From NCBI RefSeq assembly GCF_003012345.1, contig NZ_PVRV01000023.1, forward strand, positions 372,001 through 436,000: 64,000 bases of DNA. Reading direction: 5' to 3'. Under the pieces are notes generated by a model, which had not been told where the DNA came from, did no database searches, and worked only from the letters and a program-made list of their open reading frames with translations. Below, piece after piece: positions 1 to 10,612 of this stretch. The stretch's first letter is position 1, and each line of letters opens with the position of its first letter. The DNA is from Phytohalomonas tamaricis. GTDB lineage: Bacteria > Pseudomonadota > Gammaproteobacteria > Pseudomonadales > Halomonadaceae. A program made the translations under genes and the position numbers.

Positions 1-3000
1 TGGATCTCGGTCACCTTGTCGACCCAATGACCAAACAGCCAATGGAGTACAAACAAAGCACCTCCGACTTGAGGCGCACCGATCAGGACGGCGGCCAAGG
101 GTAGATTCTGAGAGACCGGCACTGTAACACCGAGCCGCTGATCCAGAGTACGGTCGACCAGGTCAACCTGTCCATCTACGGTAAAATGTGTAGCCGCTCC
201 GCTGATTTCAATCGGTGACTGTGTCTTGAGCCGACCGGCATAGAGCGTGGCATCGCCTTTGATGGAATTAAATGCAGTTCCGGCCTTGGTAACGTCGGAA
301 AAATCCAGCGTCAGGCGACGAACAAGATTATCAAAATTAAAAAGACCAATAAGTTTTGCCGAAGCCGAGTCGAGCTTTACGAACCGACCTTTTCCAACAT
401 CTAGAGCCAGACGGCCATCGGCTCGTTCCAATGCGAACTGCCAGGGCGCACCTGGCCAGGCCAACTGCGAGTTTAGACGTCCACTGTCGGTGTGCACAAC
501 GACAGGCTGATCGAAAGCATGCAGGGTTTTGCCAAAATCACCTATATCGAGGCGCAGCTGGCTATGCGTCAGACTTGCCGCATCGCCCACTCGTTCCCAA
601 GCCACACGACCACTGACTGTCGAGCCCGGCAGAGAAAGACGAAGCGGTGCCACTTTCAGGCTACGCGCATTAGCCTGCCATTGGGCATGCACTGCGCCAA
701 GCCTAGTCTCGCCCCGCTTGAGCGCATCGATGTCGAGCGAACCGTCAGGGACCGAAGCCATTCCCTCGGGGAACGCTAGCGCCTGAGCAGCAACGCTCTC
801 GGACGTGCTGGACTCGGTCTCGATCGCGCCCAACAGCCCATCGGGCCGACGCGCTTGCTTGTCGGCACCTATTGCCATCAATGGTGCCAAATCGAGATAG
901 TCGAGCTGCACCTGTAAAGGCAGATCGGCCTGCGGATACCAGGCTGCCGTCCCGGTTCCCAACGATGATCCCAGCGTCGCGTGCCAATTTCCATCGTGCT
1001 TGAGCGCATGCGCTGAGAAGCGCCCCAAGCACTGCGTATTGACCACTAGACATGGCGTCTGGAAATCAACTTCTTCAAACGTGATATTTTCACTCTGACG
1101 CTGGCCAGCTCCGGCAGCCTTATGCTCCTTGAACGACAATTCCTTGACCGCGGTCTGCCAGGCCATGGGGTCTATACGCGGGGTATGCCAGATCACCTGC
1201 CAGCGATCAGTCCCCTGTCCCGGTTCAGGCCATTGTGGAGCCTCAGGCCACTGCTGCACCCATATCTGCCCTTGGCGCATCTCATTACGCCAGCGGGCAA
1301 AGACACGGTCCTCGACTTCGAACGTGCCATTACCATGCGTCAAATCCATGTTGAGCTTGAGAGGTATCGATTGCGCCGCCAGCTTGCCGAACGGTGCCGG
1401 TAAATCGATAGTAATGCCTTTCAATGACGTGTTAAGCGAGAGTAAAAACTTGCCTTTTTCAAGGTCAAAACGGGCCTGATAGGGGGCGTCGCCATTGATA
1501 CTCTGTGTCAACCCGTTAATGCCCAGCCAGCCAAGCACGCCACGCGCATGAGCGTTGCCGGTGACATGCATTTCCTGATGAGCGAGATCAATCTTGGCCT
1601 GAACGGGGCCTTCAAACACACGGCCATTGAGCGTACCGGTCAAACGCTCTTCATTGGGAAGATGGTGATAGCTCAAATCGCCATCAATATCGGTCACGGT
1701 GACATCAGGCTCAATAAACAATACCCTGCCTTTGTCGATCTTGCTGTCAATCATGACTTCAGCCTGCTCAGGCGCCTCCATTGGCACCTTGATATGCAGG
1801 CTTCCCCTTGTCGGCCCTGAGGCGCGCCAGCCGTTGAGCGTCGTGCTCAGCGATTCACTGAGTGGCGCAACCTGTAGCAAACGCAAGGCGTCGCCAGCGT
1901 CACCCTTGACCGTCTCGGAAGTAACGTCCAATTGCTTGTCACGCAAAGATATGTCAGCACTTTGTGTCTCCAGCCCCACCAGATTGGCATGTGTCAGATG
2001 TGCAGACAGCGTGTCGTTGCGCATCTCAAATGCCCCATCGATTTCCTTCAGCGCTGGCCATCCCTCCAGATAACCGACTTCAGCATTGCGCACATCAAGC
2101 GCCAGTCTGACGCGATCTTTATCCGGTGCGTCATCGCCATTGAACAGCAGGTTCAAGGCAAGCGTGCCATGAGGTATCTCACCTCGGTGAACATTTTTTT
2201 TCAGCCATTGGCGCAATTCGGGGTCAAGCGCGTTGAGCGGAAGCCATTCACGGGGGTGCTCAGCTTTGATATCGGAGAACGACAGATCGAGCTTGAAACG
2301 CTGATGCCCGCCTTTGGGCAGGGACAGCTCAAAATTACCGGAAGCCGGTGCGCCACGCCGTGTCACCTCCAGTTTCTTGCCGGTCAGCGTGACATTTTCA
2401 TTCTCGTCAATCTGCCAACCGATAACACCGCTGGCACGCTCGAAGGACCAGGGATTCTCGAACACGCGTGGCATCGAAAAACGCATATCAGGCTTAGCGA
2501 GAAAACGTGCCTGCCCGCTTAGGCCCTCCATCTCTACCCAGGCATTGACTGGGCCACCGCCCGGCACGTTTTGCCAAGCGCTTGACGCCAGCGACTCGAC
2601 ACCGGCATTGAGGTGCCAACCATCGTCACGACGCAGCCCGACTCCTGTGACATGGCCTTGAGGATTCATGCCTTCAAGAGCACGATGTATATCATTAGGC
2701 AGCGGCAGTAAACCTTGCCATGCCAATGCACGGCCGATATCGAACCCCTCGGCCCGCACTTCAAGACGCTTGAAGTTATCACTGCCTTCGAGCTCTATGT
2801 TGGCAGGCAGCGCCGACGCTTTTTGATCACCAAGTTGCGCACCAAAATTACTGATCCAGCCGTGCCAATGGCCGTTGCTACGCTTAAACAATGCGTTGGC
2901 GGTAACATCGTTAACAGTAATCTGGGTGCCACGATACGCTAGCTCTACGGAGGGAATATCGATGACACTGCGCACATCCCGCAGCGCGCCGTCTCGCCAC

Positions 3001-3803
3001 GTTGCCCATAGCGTTGCGTTACCCTGTGCGTCGCGAACATGGTAATCCGTACCGCTTGCCAACACTTGAGCGAGCGTTGCTACCTGCCCGGCATCGGCGC
3101 GCATCTGCAGACGCGCATCGAAGTCATCACCAGGTTTGGGGAGTTCAGCCACAAGCCATGCACCATCTTCAGTTCTCTCATCAACGCGCACGCGTCCTTC
3201 AAGATGTGGACGGCCTTCATGCATGGCAATCAATAGTGAGGGAAGGTGGATCTCCAGCGCCTGCTCCTGACCATGAAGCACGACATTGATATCATTGATC
3301 TGCACATTCTGACGTGCTAATCGCTTCATCCAGCGATCAATATCCGCAACGTCAAAATCCATGGCGTTACTACTGTCATCGCTACGCGTATCACGCCAAC
3401 GCCAACCACCGTCCGGCGTCTGGTAAAGATGTACTGTCAGGCCATGCCCTTCCAGGCGGGAGAATACCGGATAACCCTCGCGTAATGAGGCGCCGCCATC
3501 AATCCGCGCGCTGAGGCGATCAAGCTTTAGCAACGGCTGGGCATCTTCTTCACCCTCCCCATCCGTCGCCAGCGACAGGTCACCCAGCTCAAGCCATGGA
3601 TCAAAACCGGTCAGCGCCAGGTCGAGCTTGCCCAGTCGCCCTTCGACGTCCAACGGCATGCCTACCCAGTCGACGATAGCCTCCTGCGCCCAGGGCTGTT
3701 GCAGGATACCCAATCGCAGCGCTGTCAACGTGATTGCCACCAGGACCAGTAAGGTGGCAAGAAGCGTAAGACTCAATCGCAACAGGGCACGCAGTGGATA
3801 CAT
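1..3803 (-). CDS. yhdP: YhdP family AsmA-like envelope protein (3' end outside window)
   Basis: Very large AsmA/TamB-like protein. In E. coli YhdP is an inner-membrane-anchored periplasmic protein that helps move phospholipid to the outer membrane. The reading frame is open from an ATG at 3803 to the window edge, about 1267 codons, close to the E. coli length of about 1266, so only a short C-terminal tail should be missing. Residues about 4-29 form a hydrophobic N-terminal anchor, followed by long beta-rich sequence. The last visible residues (LFVLHWLFGHWVDKVTEI) fit the family's C-terminal region. The start lies 4 bases after the rng stop, so the two are probably co-transcribed and coupled. 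The order mreBCD-maf-rng-yhdP is conserved in gammaproteobacteria. Confidence 0.9.
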   Translation of the reverse strand, partial: MYPLRALLRLSLTLLATLLVLVAITLTALRLGILQQPWAQEAIVDWVGMPLDVEGRLGKLDLALTGFDPWLELGDLSLATDGEGEEDAQPLLKLDRLSARIDGGASLREGYPVFSRLEGHGLTVHLYQTPDGGWRWRDTRSDDSSNAMDFDVADIDRWMKRLARQNVQINDINVVLHGQEQALEIHLPSLLIAMHEGRPHLEGRVRVDERTEDGAWLVAELPKPGDDFDARLQMRADAGQVATLAQVLASGTDYHVRDAQGNATLWATWRDGALRDVRSVIDIPSVELAYRGTQITVNDVTANALFKRSNGHWHGWISNFGAQLGDQKASALPANIELEGSDNFKRLEVRAEGFDIGRALAWQGLLPLPNDIHRALEGMNPQGHVTGVGLRRDDGWHLNAGVESLASSAWQNVPGGGPVNAWVEMEGLSGQARFLAKPDMRFSMPRVFENPWSFERASGVIGWQIDENENVTLTGKKLEVTRRGAPASGNFELSLPKGGHQRFKLDLSFSDIKAEHPREWLPLNALDPELRQWLKKNVHRGEIPHGTLALNLLFNGDDAPDKDRVRLALDVRNAEVGYLEGWPALKEIDGAFEMRNDTLSAHLTHANLVGLETQSADISLRDKQLDVTSETVKGDAGDALRLLQVAPLSESLSTTLNGWRASGPTRGSLHIKVPMEAPEQAEVMIDSKIDKGRVLFIEPDVTVTDIDGDLSYHHLPNEERLTGTLNGRVFEGPVQAKIDLAHQEMHVTGNAHARGVLGWLGINGLTQSINGDAPYQARFDLEKGKFLLSLNTSLKGITIDLPAPFGKLAAQSIPLKLNMDLTHGNGTFEVEDRVFARWRNEMRQGQIWVQQWPEAPQWPEPGQGTDRWQVIWHTPRIDPMAWQTAVKELSFKEHKAAGAGQRQSENITFEEVDFQTPCLVVNTQCLGRFSAHALKHDGNWHATLGSSLGTGTAAWYPQADLPLQVQLDYLDLAPLMAIGADKQARRPDGLLGAIETESSTSESVAAQALAFPEGMASVPDGSLDIDALKRGETRLGAVHAQWQANARSLKVAPLRLSLPGSTVSGRVAWERVGDAASLTHSQLRLDIGDFGKTLHAFDQPVVVHTDSGRLNSQLAWPGAPWQFALERADGRLALDVGKGRFVKLDSASAKLIGLFNFDNLVRRLTLDFSDVTKAGTAFNSIKGDATLYAGRLKTQSPIEISGAATHFTVDGQVDLVDRTLDQRLGVTVPVSQNLPLAAVLIGAPQVGGALFVLHWLFGHWVDKVTEI

Positions 3804-3807
3804 TGCC

Positions 3808-5271
3808 TCACATCAGTACGATATCGTACTGCTCCTGAGAATAATGATTTTCCACTTGGAAGCGGATGGTCTTGCCAATGAACCCTTCGAGATCAGCAAC
3901 CGCGGCTGACTCCTCATCAAGCAGGCGGTCGACCACGGCCTGCGAAGCCAGCACCGTATACTTCTCCGGTGCATAGGCTCGTTCATTGCGCATGATTTCG
4001 CGCAGAATCTCATAGCAGACCGTTTCCGGTGTCTTCAGCGTGCCCCTGCCCTGACAGATATGGCAGGGTTCGCACAGCACCTGCTCAAGGCTCTCACGGG
4101 TACGCTTGCGGGTCAGTTGAACAAGCCCCAGCTCGGTTACACCGGTCAGTTTATTCTTGGCATGGTCGCGTTCCAGCGCCTTTTCCAGTACTCGCAGCAC
4201 CTGGCGTTGGTGCTCAGACTCTTCCATGTCGATGAAATCGATAATGATGATTCCACCCAGATTGCGCAGCCGCAACTGACGAGCAATCGCTGTCGCTGCT
4301 TCCAGGTTGGTTTTGAAGATGGTTTCTTCGAGATTGCGATGGCCGACAAAGCCGCCCGTGTTGACATCGATCGTCGTCATCGCCTCGGTCTGATCGATGA
4401 CGAGATAACCACCGGACTTGAGCTGTACCTTACGTTGCAATGATTTTTGCAGCTCGTCCTCTACTGAGAACAGATCAAAGATGGGGCGCTCGCCAGGATA
4501 GTACTCGATATGCGATTCGATATTCGGCATGAACTCGCACGCGAATTGCTTCAACCGAAAATAATTTTCGCGCGAATCGATACGTACACGCTCGATATCA
4601 TCACGCATGACATCGCGCAGCGTTCGCATAAACAGAGGAAGATCGTCATAAATCAGCGTCGCAATACCCGCATGGCCGCGCTGTTCATCGACCTTCTGCC
4701 ACAAACGCAGCAGAAACTGCATATCCTGGGCGATCTCATCACGCCCGGCACCTTCGGCGACAGTGCGGATAATGAACCCACCGCCAATGCCTGAGGCAAA
4801 CTCCTCATGGCATGCGTCAACGATCTTGCGCAGCCGTTCACGTTCCGCCTCATCCTCAATACGCAGTGAGACACCGGTATGTGGTGAGTCGGCCATGTAG
4901 ACAAGATAGCGTGAGGGGATAGACAGATGGGTGGTCAAACGAGCGCCTTTGCTCCCGATCGGGTCCTTGGCCACCTGAACGACCAATGATTGTCCCTGGT
5001 GCAACAGCTGGCTGATGGACACCAGCTCGCCATGTGGCGTATTGGGCGGCATGACCTCCTGGGCATGAATGAATGCCGCACGCTCGAGCCCAATGTCGAT
5101 GAATGCGGCCTGCATGCCCGGCAAGACTCTGATCACCTTGCCCTTATAGATGTTACCCACGATCCCGCGTCGCCGGCTGCGCTCGATATATGCCTCCTGC
5201 AGCACACCGTTTTCGACCACCGCGACCCGGGTTTCCATCGGAGTCAGGTTAATGAGTACCTCACCGCTCAT
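3808..5271 (-). CDS. rng: Ribonuclease G
   Basis: RNase E/G family endoribonuclease that matures the 16S rRNA 5' end and cleaves AU-rich single-stranded RNA. The 487-residue length matches RNase G (E. coli 489) rather than the much longer RNase E. An S1-like RNA-binding domain occupies about residues 36-125. The metal-binding catalytic aspartates are D302 in IDVNTG and D345 in IIDFID. The zinc-link cysteines are C400 and C403 (CEPC). No RNase E-type C-terminal scaffold is present. It lies between maf and yhdP in the conserved shape cluster, with a 4-base gap to yhdP. Confidence 0.97.
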   Translation of the reverse strand: MSGEVLINLTPMETRVAVVENGVLQEAYIERSRRRGIVGNIYKGKVIRVLPGMQAAFIDIGLERAAFIHAQEVMPPNTPHGELVSISQLLHQGQSLVVQVAKDPIGSKGARLTTHLSIPSRYLVYMADSPHTGVSLRIEDEAERERLRKIVDACHEEFASGIGGGFIIRTVAEGAGRDEIAQDMQFLLRLWQKVDEQRGHAGIATLIYDDLPLFMRTLRDVMRDDIERVRIDSRENYFRLKQFACEFMPNIESHIEYYPGERPIFDLFSVEDELQKSLQRKVQLKSGGYLVIDQTEAMTTIDVNTGGFVGHRNLEETIFKTNLEAATAIARQLRLRNLGGIIIIDFIDMEESEHQRQVLRVLEKALERDHAKNKLTGVTELGLVQLTRKRTRESLEQVLCEPCHICQGRGTLKTPETVCYEILREIMRNERAYAPEKYTVLASQAVVDRLLDEESAAVADLEGFIGKTIRFQVENHYSQEQYDIVLM

Positions 5272-5400
5272 ACGGATATCCTTGTCCTTGAAGCATGGTC
5301 ATTAAACGATGGCAGAAAGCACAGCGCGATTATGGCAATCTAGCCCGGACGGCGCTATGAGACTGTATATACCAACGGGAAAATCATTATTGCCCATGCA

Positions 5401-5991
5401 CTATCGTGGGCGCTGCCAAACCGATATGCCCTGCCGGCCAAGCAATTGCGCCGTTTCGAACAGTGGCAATCCTACCACTGCCGAATAACTGCCCTCGATA
5501 CGTTCAATAAAGACCGACGCCAGCCCCTGGATGGCATAGCTGCCTGCCTTGTCACATGGCTCGCCGGTATCCCAGTAGGCCTCGATTTCGCCTTCATCGA
5601 TGTGGCGCATGAATACCTCGGTCGTGACACATGCCTGAAGCTCACCGGCAGGGCCGACAACGGCTACTGCTGTCATCACCTGATGACGCCGCCCCGAAAG
5701 AGCCTTGAGCATGGCAATACCATGGGCCTTGTCACGAGGCTTGCCGAGAATCTGACCATCAAGCACGACGGCCGTATCCGAGCCCAGCACCACATTGTCA
5801 CTCGCACACTTGGCTCCGGCGCGGGCCTTCTCAAGCGCCAGCCTCACGACATACGCTTGGGCCCCCTCGTCACGACCGGGTGTTTCATCGATATCTATCG
5901 CACACACCGTGATCGGCACGCCAATCGACGCCAATAGTTCACGGCGGCGCGGAGATGACGACGCCAGACAGAGCGATGAAGTCATTGTCAT
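5401..5991 (-). CDS. maf: Maf-family nucleoside triphosphate pyrophosphatase (YhdE type)
   Basis: Maf/Ham1-fold enzyme that hydrolyses dTTP/UTP and modified nucleotides to monophosphate and pyrophosphate, a house-cleaning function also linked to septum formation. The 196-residue protein carries the N-terminal signature SSSPRRREL (11-19), a GSDTAV segment and the [13 protein letters not shown] motif typical of the YhdE subgroup. Its position between mreD and rng is the classic context of this subgroup. A second ATG lies two codons in (position 5985). The annotated start has a GAGG about 7 bases upstream and is preferred. Confidence 0.93.
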   Translation of the reverse strand: MTMTSSLCLASSSPRRRELLASIGVPITVCAIDIDETPGRDEGAQAYVVRLALEKARAGAKCASDNVVLGSDTAVVLDGQILGKPRDKAHGIAMLKALSGRRHQVMTAVAVVGPAGELQACVTTEVFMRHIDEGEIEAYWDTGEPCDKAGSYAIQGLASVFIERIEGSYSAVVGLPLFETAQLLGRQGISVWQRPR

Positions 5992-6064
5992 TACACAGCC
6001 TCATCAACGTTTGATTGAATCATTCATTGCCTGGATATGCACATGACCTACGCAATGCCTGCAT

Positions 6065-6538
6065 TCAGATTATCGAAAAACGACGCCTGACCAATTGCAT
6101 AAGCGTAAAGAACCAGGGCCAGAGCAGCCCCCCCACCAGCGCTGAATAGACGAACTCAATATGCAGCGATGTGGCACCGAAGGCGAGCCTCAGCCACTGT
6201 TCAAATAGCTGAACCAGACCAAGAATGACCACAATCATCAGCGCTTGCTGCCATAGTGAGTACATTCGCATGCGCTGATAGAGCAAAAGCGCCAGGTAGG
6301 CGAGGCAAGAAAGCAGAAAGGCATTCTGCCCCAGCGGCATTCCTTCAAGCAGATCAAGCAACAGGCCGAAGATGAAGCCATGAAAGACGCCTACCCGCTG
6401 CGGCATGCTGAAGCACCAGTATGCCAACATCAGTCCCAGCCAGTTGGGACGCCACAACAGCCACACGTCAGGGAGCGGCATAACCTGTAACCCAAGCGCC
6501 AGCAGCAACGATAGCCAGATAGTCAGGTTACTGCGCAT
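6065..6538 (-). CDS. mreD: Rod shape-determining membrane protein MreD
   Basis: Small polytopic inner-membrane protein of the elongasome, working with MreB, MreC, RodA and PBP2 in lateral wall synthesis. About 157 residues with five or so hydrophobic segments; the C-terminus (QLVRRRFSII) is basic and cytoplasmic-like. I chose the ATG at 6538, which has GAGGG five bases upstream. A GTG at 6553 would extend the protein by five residues into mreC. With the chosen start it overlaps the mreC 3' end by 11 bases, so translation is probably coupled. Confidence 0.92.
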   Translation of the reverse strand: MRSNLTIWLSLLLALGLQVMPLPDVWLLWRPNWLGLMLAYWCFSMPQRVGVFHGFIFGLLLDLLEGMPLGQNAFLLSCLAYLALLLYQRMRMYSLWQQALMIVVILGLVQLFEQWLRLAFGATSLHIEFVYSALVGGLLWPWFFTLMQLVRRRFSII

Positions 6539-7454
6539 GTACACCCTCTTCACTCTCGGTCCCAGCAGTTACTCCCACCGCCTTGAGCGCTCCCATTACA
6601 GCGTTTGAATCCAGTTCGGGCTCGGCCTCAAATGCATCGCGGGTAAATAGCAATAGAAACTGGCGGCTGCGATCAATCTGAGCCATGGGACGTGCCTCAA
6701 CATTGGCGAAAGGGCCACCAGGGTCGCGCTCTACCTGCGTCACCTGAGCGACGGGGTAGCCTTCCGGGAAACGGTGCGCCAACCCTGAAGTGATCAGCAG
6801 ATCACCCTCCTGGATATCAGCGTTATTGGGTACATGCAGCACCTCAAGGCCATCGGATCCACCATTGCCCTGCACGATGAAGCGCAGCCCGTTGCGATTG
6901 ATCTGAACCGGCACGGCATGACTGGCATCGGTGACCAACAGCACTCGACTGGTATACCGCGACACCGAAATAACCTGACCGGCCAACCCCGAGGCATCAA
7001 CGACAGGCTGACCGACATAGACGCCCTCACGCTGCCCCCGGTCAATGATCATTTGCTGAATGAACGGATCATTGTCGAGCATCATCAGTTCGGCGGTGAT
7101 ATACGGAATATTACCGCGCGGAGTGGCCTTGAGCAGCTGGCGCAGCCGGTCATTTTCGGCAGCGAGGCTCGCCATCCGTTGGACGCGCTGGGAGAGCATC
7201 AGAAGCTGACCGCGCAGATGCTGATTCTCATCGATAAGGTCATTCTGGCGCATCACCGCCATGGATACCCAACTCAGGCCTTTCGATGGCAGGCTAACCG
7301 CCCATTGAATCGGCGCAACAGCTGTCGAGAACTGCGCCCGTGCGGACTCAACCCAATCAAAGCGGTGATCAGCAAACATCAAGGCAAAGGCCAGGATCGA
7401 ACACAATAGCATCCGATAGCCCGGAACAGGTCCGTGCGTAAACAGAGGTTTGAT
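6528..7454 (-). CDS. mreC: Rod shape-determining protein MreC, apparent ATC start
   Basis: Bitopic elongasome protein with a periplasmic beta domain that activates PBP2 and couples it to MreB. There is a hydrophobic anchor near the N-terminus, a coiled-coil stretch (LIDENQHLRGQLLMLSQRV and following) and the beta-rich core. The first ATG in frame (7412) has no Shine-Dalgarno and lacks the conserved start of the family. In frame upstream the sequence reads KPLFTHGPVPGYR, matching the usual MreC N-terminus, and the only start-like codon before it is ATC at 7454-7452, seven bases after GGAGG. I therefore annotate 308 residues from ATC; the conservative alternative is 294 residues from 7412. Gap to mreB is 58 bases. 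Confidence 0.88.
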   Translation of the reverse strand: MKPLFTHGPVPGYRMLLCSILAFALMFADHRFDWVESARAQFSTAVAPIQWAVSLPSKGLSWVSMAVMRQNDLIDENQHLRGQLLMLSQRVQRMASLAAENDRLRQLLKATPRGNIPYITAELMMLDNDPFIQQMIIDRGQREGVYVGQPVVDASGLAGQVISVSRYTSRVLLVTDASHAVPVQINRNGLRFIVQGNGGSDGLEVLHVPNNADIQEGDLLITSGLAHRFPEGYPVAQVTQVERDPGGPFANVEARPMAQIDRSRQFLLLFTRDAFEAEPELDSNAVMGALKAVGVTAGTESEEGVHAQ

Positions 7455-7460
7455 AGGCCT

Positions 7461-7466
7461 TCCTCC
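7461..7466 (-). promoter_or_regulatory. Ribosome binding site deciding the mreC start
   Basis: GGAGGA on the minus strand, seven bases upstream of an in-frame ATC codon at 7454-7452. It is the only good Shine-Dalgarno near the mreC 5' end and supports initiation at ATC rather than at the ATG 42 bases further in. Confidence 0.6.
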
Positions 7467-7512
7467 CGCAGGCCGACGACCGCCGACATACTATCGGCGA
7501 TCGCGGACGGAC

Positions 7513-8559
<1,047 letters not shown>

Positions 8560-8723
8560 TCACCTAGTGCAGACCGGAACCCTGTGCGGATGCAAACGGT
8601 ATCATCGCCCCGAAGGCGCGGCAAGCGAGGCTGCCTGCCAAAAGCGCTAAGATATGATACCTTTTTTGCCTATTTGATCTCGTTAAATTTGTACTTTTTT
8701 TAATCTGGCTTACAGGAACCCTT

Positions 8724-9011
8724 ATGGCGATTGAACATGCAGACGTACTGCGGGCCGCTCACCTGGCCCGTTTGGGGCTCGACGAGCAGGAAGCTCATGG
8801 TTATGTTAATGACCTTTCCCGCATCCTTGAAATGGTCGATCGCTTGCAGAGCGTCGATACCGAAGGCGTGCTACCGCTTTCTCATCCGCTCGACGCCACA
8901 CAACCCTTGCGCGCCGATGAAATCATTGAGCCGAATCGTCGTGAGGCCTTTCAGTCCTGCGCACCGGCCGTGGCTGATGGGCTTTATCTTGTCCCACGCG
9001 TCGTCGAATAA
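8724..9011 (+). CDS. gatC: Aspartyl/glutamyl-tRNA amidotransferase subunit C
   Basis: Small scaffold subunit of the GatCAB complex that converts mischarged Glu-tRNA(Gln) or Asp-tRNA(Asn) to the correct amide form. The 95 residues are full length; the protein has the helical N-terminal segment (VLRAAHLARLGL) and the conserved C-terminal NRREAFQSCAP stretch. A GGAA precedes the ATG. It begins the gatCAB operon, with 101 bases before gatA. Confidence 0.96.
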   Translation: MAIEHADVLRAAHLARLGLDEQEAHGYVNDLSRILEMVDRLQSVDTEGVLPLSHPLDATQPLRADEIIEPNRREAFQSCAPAVADGLYLVPRVVE

Positions 9012-9112
9012 CCAACGCTTTAATTATCCGGATCATCGCCAGTTCCATACCATGGCGCTCTGACCGGGCCATGACAATGCATAGCCGAACGAGTCAAGGA
9101 GTTCGCTAGTCC

Positions 9113-10579
9113 ATGCACGACCTCACTCTCGCCGAACTCGCCCGCGGGTTGGCCAGTGGCGACTACTCCAGTCGCGAACTGACTACCGCCCTGCTTGCGC
9201 GGATCGATCATCTCGATCCCCAGCTCAACAGCTTCATCACCGTAACGCACGAACGCGCCTTGGCCGATGCCGACGCCGCCGACCAGGCGCGCCAAAACGG
9301 TCAGGCAGGGATTCTTGCTGGCGTTCCGATCGCCTACAAGGATATTTATTGCACCGAAGGCGTGCGCACCAGTTGCGGCTCGAAGATGCTCGATAATTTC
9401 GCCGCGCCCTACGACGCCACAGTCGTCGAGAAGCTGAAGCTTGCCGGTACCGTATGCTTGGGCAAGACCAACATGGATGAGTTTGCGATGGGCTCCTCCA
9501 ACGAAAACAGTTTCTACGGCCCGGTCAAGAACCCTTGGGATACCCGTCTTGTTCCGGGCGGATCATCTGGAGGCTCAGCTGCTGCCGTTGCCGCAGGCCT
9601 CGCGCCGGCCGCGCTGGGTACCGATACCGGTGGCTCGATTCGTCAGCCCGCCGCGTTCTGTGGCATTACCGGCCTGAAACCAACCTACGGTCGGGTCTCG
9701 CGTTATGGCATGATCGCCTACGCGTCAAGCCTTGATCAGGGCGGTCCAATGGCACGCACAGCCGAGGATTGTGCCCTGCTGCTCAATGCCATGGCTGGCC
9801 ATGACCCACGCGATTCAACCAGCGTGTCCCGCGTCGTGCCCGACTACACTCACGACCTGGAAAAACCGCTTACCGGGCTGAAGATCGGCTTACCCAAGGA
9901 ATATTTCGGCGACGGGCTCGACAGTGGCGTCGAACAAGCGGTGCGGGAAGCGATCAAGGTCTATGAATCACTGGGTGCCCAAGTGATCGACGTCAGCTTG
10001 CCGCATACCGACCTCGCCGTGCCGGCCTATTACGTCATCGCCCCAGCCGAAGCGTCTTCGAACCTGTCACGCTATGACGGCGTGCGCTTCGGTCATCGCT
10101 GCAAGGACCCAGTCGATCTGATCGACATGTACAAGCGCACTCGCGCCGAAGGCTTCGGCGACGAGGTCAAGCGCCGCATTTTGATTGGTACGCATACCCT
10201 CTCCGAAGGGTTCTTCGATGCCTACTACCGGAAGGCGCAGCAGGTACGCCGGCTGATCCGTCAGGATTTCCTCGATGCTTTCGAAAAAGTCGATGTACTG
10301 ATGGGACCCGCAGCACCGACCACCGCTTTCGAACTCGGCGCCAAGGCTGACCCGGTGCAAATGTACCTGCAGGATATCTATACCATCGCCATTAACTTGG
10401 CGGGTATTCCAGGCATCAGTGTCCCGGCAGGTTTCGCCGGTCAGCACCCGACGGAGCGCCGCCCAGTCGGCCTGCAGATTCTCGCACCGCACTTTGCCGA
10501 GTCGCATCTGCTCAATGTTGCCCATGTCTATCAGCAAGCGACCGATTGGCATCAGCGTCGCCCTGAGCTCGATGTTTAA
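9113..10579 (+). CDS. gatA: Aspartyl/glutamyl-tRNA amidotransferase subunit A
   Basis: Amidase-signature glutaminase of GatCAB; it releases ammonia from glutamine and channels it to GatB. The Ser-cisSer-Lys triad is visible as K76 (AYKDIY), S151 in the GGSSGGS signature and S175 (DTGGSIRQ). Length 488 is typical. An AAGGAG Shine-Dalgarno precedes the start. Gene order C-A-B with short gaps points to a single transcript. Confidence 0.98.
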   Translation: MHDLTLAELARGLASGDYSSRELTTALLARIDHLDPQLNSFITVTHERALADADAADQARQNGQAGILAGVPIAYKDIYCTEGVRTSCGSKMLDNFAAPYDATVVEKLKLAGTVCLGKTNMDEFAMGSSNENSFYGPVKNPWDTRLVPGGSSGGSAAAVAAGLAPAALGTDTGGSIRQPAAFCGITGLKPTYGRVSRYGMIAYASSLDQGGPMARTAEDCALLLNAMAGHDPRDSTSVSRVVPDYTHDLEKPLTGLKIGLPKEYFGDGLDSGVEQAVREAIKVYESLGAQVIDVSLPHTDLAVPAYYVIAPAEASSNLSRYDGVRFGHRCKDPVDLIDMYKRTRAEGFGDEVKRRILIGTHTLSEGFFDAYYRKAQQVRRLIRQDFLDAFEKVDVLMGPAAPTTAFELGAKADPVQMYLQDIYTIAINLAGIPGISVPAGFAGQHPTERRPVGLQILAPHFAESHLLNVAHVYQQATDWHQRRPELDV

Positions 10580-10612
10580 TTCGTCCAGGTTGCGGCGACA
10601 GGAGATACGTTA

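Noticed and set aside
1122-2522. Several plus-strand frames of 90-196 residues at the start of the window
   Set aside because: All lie opposite the continuous yhdP frame, which is open from 3803 to base 1.
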